NCBI RefSeq assembly: GCF_001113365.1 | Contig: NZ_CKYA01000009.1 | Coordinates: 12,338 to 76,337, forward strand | Source: Streptococcus pneumoniae | Lineage (GTDB): Bacteria > Bacillota > Bacilli > Lactobacillales > Streptococcaceae | Direction of reading: 5' to 3' | Length of the DNA stretch: 64,000 nucleotides | Notes under the pieces: model-generated | What the model saw: only the letters and a program-made list of their open reading frames with translations | What the model was told of the DNA's origin: nothing | Database searches by the model: none | Program-made: the position numbers and the translations under genes | In this document: piece after piece, positions 8,073 through 15,400 of the stretch | Layout: each line of letters starts with the position of its first letter | Position numbering within the stretch: the stretch's first letter is position 1

Positions 8073-9214
8073 TGGCGGATATCACGATTGATCAACTAGC
8101 AACACAAACTTTTTATCAAATTCCAGAAATCTTTTTTACTCGTATTCAACATAATGAGAATGGCTACGTCAAATTGACTAGTTCCTATACTGGTCTTTCA
8201 TCTGATGCCAAGTTAGCATATGGCGCTCTCTATAATCGTTGTAAATTAAGTATCAGTTCTTTTCAGAAGGGAAATAGAGATTACGTTGATGAGAACGGAG
8301 CGGTCTTTCTAATTTTTACAGTATCTGATTTGATGTTGTTACTAGATAAGGGAAAGATGAAGGTTACTAAAATTAAGAAAGAACTGCAAGAACATGGTCT
8401 CTTACGAGAAGTTAGGCAGGGACTCAATAAGCCCAATAGACTTTATCTTCAACTAGTGGATGCTAATTTAGAAATAGTGGAGCACTATTCAATCGATGGT
8501 GAGTTGTTAAAGAGGATAGATGCTTTTGGTAAAGTTCTCTATGAAAAAGAGTGTGATATAGAAAAAACACCAAAACCCCTCGGTAATAGCGGAAGTCCAC
8601 AAAACGGACGTCCACAAAATGGACTTCAAAACGTCCATAAAACGGACGGAATAAATACAGAGAGGAGTCAGACAGAGTCCTCATACGATACTAATCGATA
8701 CGAGGGCGAGTCATCTTTATCTGGTTTATCAATTTCTGAAGCATTTAAAATGGGGCAACATGGTTTTCTTTCTCCTCAACTAGTTCAGAAACTCAGTATG
8801 TTTGGAAAAGATGCAAAAATTCTTGAAAATAAAATCTATCAATCGAAACGTCAAGTTGAGAAGAATTACAACAACCTCTTAGCCGGTCAGGAAATTTATG
8901 GAGAGGTTTGGCTGCAAGATCTTGAACGTGAGCTTGATAAATTGATTTTCAAAATTAAAACAGGAGAGGCTGAAGAAAAACCAATCCAGAATGTCCCAGC
9001 CTACTTCTACAAAATGATGATTCGTTTTTGGAAGATGGCTCTACTCATTGAAAAAGAACATGGTTTCCTTGAGCTATCAGGACAAAGTGAGTATGCTAGA
9101 AAATTCCCTGAAGAGTGTCCTAGTGTGATTGCACATTATTATCCAGACAAACTATCAGAGATTAAACTGAATCACTTTTTAGATGAGTTGTCTAAAGACA
9201 CTGTGACTTGTTAA
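8072..9214 (+). CDS. repA: RepA_N-type replication initiator protein
   Basis: 380 residues. Residues about 1-130 match the RepA_N domain: TFYQIPEIFF, then LSSDAKLAYGALYNRC, then a winged-helix part with FTVSDLMLLLDKGKMKVTKIKKELQ. A low-complexity linker at about 165-210 contains the palindromic repeats noted separately. A helical C-terminal domain follows, as in RepA_N plasmid initiators, where the C-terminus is host-specific. RepA_N proteins drive theta replication of low-copy plasmids. In Tn5252-family ICEs a homologue may let the excised circle replicate. The start overlaps the preceding ORF. Confidence 0.8.
   Translation: MADITIDQLATQTFYQIPEIFFTRIQHNENGYVKLTSSYTGLSSDAKLAYGALYNRCKLSISSFQKGNRDYVDENGAVFLIFTVSDLMLLLDKGKMKVTKIKKELQEHGLLREVRQGLNKPNRLYLQLVDANLEIVEHYSIDGELLKRIDAFGKVLYEKECDIEKTPKPLGNSGSPQNGRPQNGLQNVHKTDGINTERSQTESSYDTNRYEGESSLSGLSISEAFKMGQHGFLSPQLVQKLSMFGKDAKILENKIYQSKRQVEKNYNNLLAGQEIYGEVWLQDLERELDKLIFKIKTGEAEEKPIQNVPAYFYKMMIRFWKMALLIEKEHGFLELSGQSEYARKFPEECPSVIAHYYPDKLSEIKLNHFLDELSKDTVTC
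8595..8647 (+). repeat. Three palindromic 15-bp repeats inside repA
   Basis: GTCCACAAAACGGAC (8595-8609), GTCCACAAAATGGAC (8610-8624) and GTCCATAAAACGGAC (8633-8647). Each has GTCC/GGAC arms. They encode the repeated Pro-Gln-Asn-Gly linker residues and are iteron candidates. Confidence 0.75.
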
Positions 9215-9231
9215 AAGAAAGAGGCAACACA

Positions 9232-9729
9232 ATGCAAGAACCATTCACAATCAATCTTCCTAAGATTACAGAAAAGCAATTACTTGCGCGCTACGATGGT
9301 ATGATTCGAGAAGCTATTGAAAAAGCTTTTACGGAACAAGAACTTTACAAACCAATGATACGCATGGCTGGTCTCTGCCGTTGGCTTGATGTATCAACTA
9401 CTACTATTGTTAAATGGCAAAAGGCAGGAATGCCTCATATCGTTGTTGATGGAGTCACACTCTACGACAAACACCAAGTCAGAAAATGGCTCGAACAATT
9501 TGAAAGAGGAGACTCTGTGTGGGATGAGTTCAGCGGATTTGATTTCACATTTAGAATGTTGCCAAATGGGCTTGGTGAGCATGCTTGTTCAAGAGGAAAT
9601 TGGACGGAAGAAATGTTGGAGTGTTTGATTCAGGCTGTTTTAGATGTGTCTGATGATGAAGGTATCTCTCGTGAAACAGTGAAAGAATGGGTTGAGTTTT
9701 ATCATCCAGTAGAGGTGACTAATAGCTAG
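9232..9729 (+). CDS. Excisionase-like / DUF771-type helix-turn-helix protein
   Basis: 165 residues from the ATG at 9232, chosen because AAAGAAAGAGG lies upstream; an ATG at 9208 overlaps repA. Residues about 50-90 (MAGLCRWLDVSTTTIVKWQKAGMP, then VTLYDKHQVRKWLE) form a MerR/excisionase-type winged helix like DUF771 phage proteins. Acidic helical sequence follows. It could be a transcription factor or a directionality factor, but no partner integrase is in the window. The reading frame continues for 29 codons beyond its TAG stop (see findings). Confidence 0.65.
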   Translation: MQEPFTINLPKITEKQLLARYDGMIREAIEKAFTEQELYKPMIRMAGLCRWLDVSTTTIVKWQKAGMPHIVVDGVTLYDKHQVRKWLEQFERGDSVWDEFSGFDFTFRMLPNGLGEHACSRGNWTEEMLECLIQAVLDVSDDEGISRETVKEWVEFYHPVEVTNS

Positions 9730-10107
9730 ACAAAGAAAAACACGGAGGAGACTTTTGAAAATGGCGACATTTATGTCATTCCTCTCAGCAATGTGACGAT
9801 TTATAAGAAAACGTCTAATAGCTAATCTCTTGACCTAAGCAAGTCAGTAAACTGCTGATGTACATTGACAACTGAATACCCCCACTGTCCTGATTAGCGG
9901 AACTAAGCATAAAAAGAAGAACAAGGGCGGTGTGTAGGCTAGAAAAGGATATCTAGTGCTGTTCCAACACGTAAAAGCAGGCAAAGCCTAAGCTGAAGGA
10001 GTTTGCGGTTTCTAGACTTAAAACCGTGTGTAAAAAATACAGCAGGTATGTACGTCATACCTCGGCATGGCTGTAAATCAGCCTTGATTCAGTAAGGAGG
10101 ATACAAG
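9730..10107 (+). other. 378-bp non-coding region with nested hairpins before the 10108 gene
   Basis: No convincing gene. At its right end TACAGC (10038) pairs with GCTGTA (10070) around an inner GGTATG/CATACC hairpin (10045-10061). A second hairpin AATCA-GCCT-TGATT (10076-10089) follows, directly before the AAGGAGG ribosome site of the next gene. It may be a structured 5' leader or a replication or transfer site. Confidence 0.5.
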
Positions 10108-10422
10108 ATGAATCAATCAAAATTAGTTACAGAGGTCACTTTAGCTGACCTTAGACGCTTAGGAAATCAAGGGAATGCAACCGCAAGACTTGATAATGGT
10201 GATGAGATCAAATTAACCAGCAGATATGGTTTGGTACCTAAAAAAGGATATCTAGCAGGTAAACTAGAAACAGTTTGGATGATTGTAGAATATTCAAAAA
10301 TTTATAAAGAGATTCGCACCATCAAACGAGGTGATGTTTTAGTGGCTAGACGCATTAAACAAGGAAATATCAATCGTTTACTGCTGACTGGTAAAGGATA
10401 TCATCGTCCAACGAAGCATTAA
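10108..10422 (+). CDS. Small basic hypothetical protein
   Basis: 104 residues with a strong AAGGAGG site. The protein is basic and beta-rich (TARLDNGDEIKLTSRYGLVPKKGY), ends KGYHRPTKH, and has no membrane segment. I do not recognise the family. It lies alone between the structured leader and a hairpin, so it is probably its own transcript. A nucleic-acid-binding regulator is possible from charge alone. Confidence 0.5.
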   Translation: MNQSKLVTEVTLADLRRLGNQGNATARLDNGDEIKLTSRYGLVPKKGYLAGKLETVWMIVEYSKIYKEIRTIKRGDVLVARRIKQGNINRLLLTGKGYHRPTKH

Positions 10423-10449
10423 ACAGATAGACCCTCATCTATCTGTTTC
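10421..10449 (+). terminator. Probable terminator after the 10108 gene
   Basis: AAACAGATAGA pairs with TCTATCTGTTT around a 6-nt loop. The T tract is short, so termination strength is uncertain. Confidence 0.6.
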
Positions 10450-10528
10450 ATCAAGGAGAGGAAATCTGAACTGTTCTAAATGTCCTATCTTTGATTAAGC
10501 GGATAGATGAATGAAAATCAAGAAAAAA

Positions 10529-10557
10529 TTGAGAAAAACCTCTAAAAATGGTAAAAT
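10529..10557 (+). promoter_or_regulatory. Promoter of the choline-binding surface protein gene
   Basis: TTGAGA, 17 bp, TAAAAT. It lies about 55 bp before the ATG at 10613. Confidence 0.75.
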
Positions 10558-10612
10558 AAAAGTATAAAATGAATGTTTTAAGAACGTTTTTAAACAAAAA
10601 GGAGATAAGATT

Positions 10613-12277
10613 ATGAAATTGAGAACAACTATCTTGGCAACAACTGCCAGTGTAACTTTGCTTGGGTTAGGAAATAGTCAACCTGTGTATGCGAATAGTA
10701 CAACGAGTAGTCAGGTAGAGAATTTAAAAAGTGAATTGATTAAAGCTAAGAGAGAATATGAACAAGCCAAAAGTATCTATGACAATGCTTTATCATCTGC
10801 ACCTAGCAATACTATTACACTGAGTGATAAGTATATAAAGGCTTTGAAGACGGCTTTTTCTGATTTTAATATTAGCCAGACTGCACGTGACAGTGCGAAG
10901 TCTATTTTGCAGTCAGAAAGTTTGAGATTAAAGAATCAAAATAGTTTCCACAAAGATGTTGCTGATGAGGGGGAACGTCTGGATGTCAACAATCTACCAC
11001 TAGCTGTTCGTCAGGAGTTGTCATTTTTTGCCCAAGATTTAATTAACCAAGTTCGTTCTCAGGTTGGGACACCTAGAGTCAGTGTTTCTAGTTCGGCAAT
11101 TGATTTTGCGGATAAGGTGGCAAAGGAATATGTAAAAGATGATTGGGGATTATCTAAATTAAGCACATTAGGTGTATCAGGTCACAATGCCGAAGGTATC
11201 AACCGAGTTGCAAAAACCTATGGCTTACCTACCTCAGATGCTGAATCTGAAAAAAGAGGAGGTCAACTGTATGAGAATTTGTTCTTTAGACCTGTAGCAT
11301 TAAGAGAAGCTACCAAATCTCAGCTAAAGGAAGCTATTTATATTGGTATGGTTGAATTTATGTTAAACGATACTGAATGGGGGCATGCTCAAGCAATTGC
11401 AGGATTGAACTGGGGGAATCCATCAAGTAAAGATTATTTTGGATTATCGTTTTCTAGTCTTTCATCAGTAAACTCTGCTCATTTCATCACTATTTCTCAG
11501 GAAAATATTAATCGAGCAACGAAATCTAATTTTAGTACAGCTTCAGTAACGGATCCAAGATCTTCAAATCGTTATCAGGCTGTAAAAAAATTAGAAGTTG
11601 ATTACAAAAATAAAGAGAAAATTTATCAAGATTTAAAAAGTAAGCTGGAGAACCAGACAGGTAAAAGTTCTGTAGAAGAAAATAATTCTAAGAAAGCAGA
11701 ACCTATTAAACCAATTGAAAACACATCTGATTTGCGTGACCAATGGAAACAAGAGGGAAGTTATTGGTATTATTTTGATCATGCAGGGAAAGCTCTTCTC
11801 AGTGGTTGGAAGGGAAACTATTATCTCAAATCAAATGGTGTGATGGCACGTAATGAATGGATTTATGATACAAGCTATAAAGCTTGGTATTATCTCAAGT
11901 CAGATGGAAGTTACGCACAAAATAGTTGGCAAGGAAGCTACTACCTTAAGTCAGATGGAAAAATGGCACAAAGTGAGTGGTTATACGATTCCAACTATAA
12001 AGCTTGGTACTATCTCAAGTCAGATGGAAGCTATGCACAAAATAGTTGGCAAGGAAGCTACTACCTTAAGTCAGATGGGAAAATGGCACAAAGTGAGTGG
12101 CTATACGATTCCAGCTATAAAGCCTGGTACTATCTCAAATCAGATGGAAGCTATCTGAAAAATCAATGGTTCAAAGACGGAAGTGCTTGGTACTATTTGA
12201 AAGCAGATGGTAAGATGGCACAAAATGAGACGATTGGTGGTTATCGTTTAGATTATTCTGGTAAGTGGATTTCTTAA
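10613..12277 (+). CDS. Surface-exclusion-like (SEC10/PgrA) protein with choline-binding repeats
   Basis: 554 residues with an AAGGAGA site. A signal peptide ends near residue 28 (VYAN). A short coiled coil (30-75) precedes a globular domain at about 100-315 that resembles the SEC10/PgrA surface-exclusion region of enterococcal conjugative plasmids. A second coiled stretch (325-355) leads to a choline-binding region from about 370: repeated W-YYLKSDG-A-N-W modules of about 20 residues. These repeats hold the protein on phosphocholine of teichoic acids, which the lic genes in this window supply. Known SEC10/PgrA proteins are LPXTG-anchored; here the anchor differs. The likely role is blocking or shaping conjugation at the recipient surface. 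The repeats are nearly identical at DNA level. Confidence 0.75.
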   Translation: MKLRTTILATTASVTLLGLGNSQPVYANSTTSSQVENLKSELIKAKREYEQAKSIYDNALSSAPSNTITLSDKYIKALKTAFSDFNISQTARDSAKSILQSESLRLKNQNSFHKDVADEGERLDVNNLPLAVRQELSFFAQDLINQVRSQVGTPRVSVSSSAIDFADKVAKEYVKDDWGLSKLSTLGVSGHNAEGINRVAKTYGLPTSDAESEKRGGQLYENLFFRPVALREATKSQLKEAIYIGMVEFMLNDTEWGHAQAIAGLNWGNPSSKDYFGLSFSSLSSVNSAHFITISQENINRATKSNFSTASVTDPRSSNRYQAVKKLEVDYKNKEKIYQDLKSKLENQTGKSSVEENNSKKAEPIKPIENTSDLRDQWKQEGSYWYYFDHAGKALLSGWKGNYYLKSNGVMARNEWIYDTSYKAWYYLKSDGSYAQNSWQGSYYLKSDGKMAQSEWLYDSNYKAWYYLKSDGSYAQNSWQGSYYLKSDGKMAQSEWLYDSSYKAWYYLKSDGSYLKNQWFKDGSAWYYLKADGKMAQNETIGGYRLDYSGKWIS

Positions 12278-12297
12278 AATTCATACAATATTGTATA

Positions 12298-12327
12298 GAA
12301 AAAGTCAGTGAAAACTGGCTTTTTTCT
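12298..12327 (+). terminator. Terminator of the choline-binding protein gene
   Basis: AAAAAGTCAGT-gaaa-ACTGGCTTTTTT forms a compact hairpin with a T run, 21 bp after the stop. Confidence 0.85.
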
Positions 12328-12375
12328 TTTGGAAAGGAAAGAGATGATTTTATATTATAAGAGGCCTCGGGCGCC

Positions 12376-12409
12376 AACATTTGAGGGTTTATAACATTTG
12401 AGGTTTTAT
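12376..12409 (+). repeat. 17-bp tandem direct repeat upstream of the adhesin gene
   Basis: AACATTTGAGGGTTTAT at 12376 and AACATTTGAGGTTTTAT at 12393 differ by one base and lie 30 bp before the adhesin ATG. They follow an unusually GC-rich patch (GAGGCCTCGGGCGCC). Confidence 0.7.
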
Positions 12410-12439
12410 ATTGATTGATATTTTAGATAAGGAGATAGA

Positions 12440-15400
12440 ATGCACAGAGTAAGAGAAACAAAAACATATGGATCTATTCGGAAATCAAAAATTTATGGAG
12501 CTTGTGGAGTGATACTAGGTTTAGCAGCTTTAAGTATGATAAGCCCAGTTATGGCAGATGAACGAACTGAAAATCCAGCTACAAATGCGCCTTATGCTCA
12601 GATGAGTCCAAGCAGTGTTTCTACTGAAAATCAAGGAAAGAGTGAAGAAAAAACAGGTACGTTAGAAGTTTCTATTTCTCATTCCAGTTTAGATGAAACT
12701 GTTAAAAAGGCACAAGAAGCTGGGTTGAAGGTAGAATTTGATTCTGTAGTAGATAAAGGAACTGCCAGTACAGCCTCTGAGTTGGAAAAAAAGCAAAAGG
12801 AAGTCGAAAGTGATTATCTCACACAAGCAGATAGTATTGAGAAAGCTACTGAAAAATACCGTGAAGATCAAAAACAAAATCAAACGAACCGAAAGAAAAT
12901 CCAAGATGAAAATACTGCGAAGAAGGAACAATATCAAAAGGATTTAGCTTCTTATCAGGTTGAAGTGAATCGAATTAATCAGAAGAATGCTAGTATTCGT
13001 GCGGAGAATGAAAAAAATCAACGAGAGAATCAGGCAGAAAAAGATCGCATTAATCAAGAGAATGCAGAAATCCGAAAACGAAATGAAGCCAAGAAAGTAG
13101 CTTATGAAAGCTCTTTGACAGACTATACAAAGAAACTAGAAACTATTAAAGCTGAGCGAGATGCAATTCAAACAAGCAAGCCTTTATTTGGTTCTGAAAC
13201 AGGTTTCAAGGTTTATGGAGGATTTAACTCATATGGTCGAGGGATGGAGTATTATGGTAACTTTACAGTTGTACCAGATGATAATCTACAAGTAGAGAGC
13301 ATAGACGGATTTTTAGGCTATCATGCAGATACTTATGTGACAGGGAGTGAAGGAACTCAGGTTGGAAAAGATGGTACAGGAACCTACGATGTAATTAAAG
13401 CTCCAAAAGTTGGAGATACATTTTATATTCACAATATTGGAACGCTTACGGATGGTAGAAAGGTAACGGCCAAAGTCACGGTTTCGGATTTAGGAGACTA
13501 TCAGGGAGAAGTTCGAAATGGTGTTCCTGTAACAGATCCAGATATCTACCTCAAGAGTGGAGATGGAGATAGTCTTTATTTTGTTTATAATAATCATACA
13601 CGTTTAGAGTTGATTTTTGATTTTTATATTGAAGGTACGACAACTCCTGTTTCCCTCTTAATTGGAACAGTTATTACCGATGTAGATTGGGGTCAAGGTT
13701 CAAATTTGAGTTATGGCACGTCTGGTCGTGGAATGGTTATTAATCCAATTGATTCAGGTTTGGATTTTGATGGTCGCGTTATGAAGGGAGTAAAAATTGG
13801 TGTTAATGATATCTCGGATATTCCTACGGGTTCCTTTGCTTCAGTAGGGTATGGTTCTAGTTTAACGTACCTTCACACCTCATCTCCTGGTTCGACAGAG
13901 GGAAGAACTCCCGCTGAATGGGATGCAGAGAATGCGAGTGGAAATGCTCAAAACGTTGTCTTTACAATTCTGGGAGATGGTGCAGAGTTAAAAAAGATAC
14001 CTTCCTTAACAAAACCAATTGAACCAACCTATGAGAAGGAAACTACTCCACCAAATTCTCCAACTGAAAAACCTGAAGAGGTCCTCCCACCTAAACCTGA
14101 GGAGCCAAAGGAAAAAGAGATCCCCTCTTTAGTGTCTCCTCCAACAGTAAGGGTCAGATATGCACGCTTACAGGCAATGCCTGGCCTAGAAAAGTTTGTA
14201 AAAAATTCTTCTGGGGAATCTATTGATAAAAGCTATGTACCTAAACTTTCAACAGTACAGTGGGAATTAACAACTAAGCCACTTCCAGCTAATCGTGAAG
14301 CTATTACCGACTTTGAAATTGTGGATGCCTTGCCTTCAGGTTTTGTGTTAGATGTTGAAGCTTCCAAAAAAGTTAGTTCAGATTTTGAATTAACTTATGA
14401 CGAATCGAACCATGTTGTTCGGGTGAAAGGCTTAGAAAGTTTGAAATCTAAGCTTAATCAAGATTTAAGTAAGGAAGTACAAGTACCAGCTCCAATTTTA
14501 GTAGGAAAAGTTACAAATGATGGTGCAACCTACAAGAATAATTTCCAATTAAAAATTAATAATAAGTACGAAAGTTATTCAAATATTGTTCAGGTTTCAA
14601 CACCTGGTAAACCGAATGACCCTGATAATCCAAATAACAATTTAATTCAGCCAATCAAACACAATCATAATAAGGATAAAGTTATCATCGATGGTAAACC
14701 AGTTCTAGCTGGTTCGACAAATTACTACCATATTACCTTGGATTATGATCAATATAAGGGGATGAAGGCAGATTCATCTACTATTCTAAAAGGATTTGGA
14801 GCAATTGATGATTACCCAGAAGAGGCTGTTACGATTAATCAATCGGATATTCGTTATATTGACAGCGAAGGACAAGAAGTTGCTGGTATCTCAGTGTATC
14901 AGTATGATTCTATAGATGCCGTTGATAATGATAAGGTAAAAGCTTTTCTTGCTAGTTCTGAAATTAAGCCCAAGGGAGCTTTCCAAGTATTTTTAGTTGA
15001 TGATCCAGAAGCCTATTTTAACCAATATATTAAAGCAGGAAAATCGGTTACAATTATTGATCCAATGGTGACAAAGGAAGACCTACGAAATACAGGGAAA
15101 TCATTTGAAAATACGGCTTACCAAGTTGATTTCGGGAACGGATATCAAACTGAGACAGTTGTAAATAACGTTCCTACTGCGAAACCAACCAAGAAGAATT
15201 TGAATAAAGCAGGTGTTAACATCGATGGGAAACAGGTCTTGGCAGGCTCTGTCAACTACTACAAGGTAACGGCAGATTATAGCCAATACAAGGGCATTGA
15301 AGCGGATAAAGACCGTATTGGCAAAGGGTTCTATATCGTTGATGATTACCCAGAAGAAGCTGTTACGATCAATCAAGACGGTGTTCAAGTGACAGATTCT

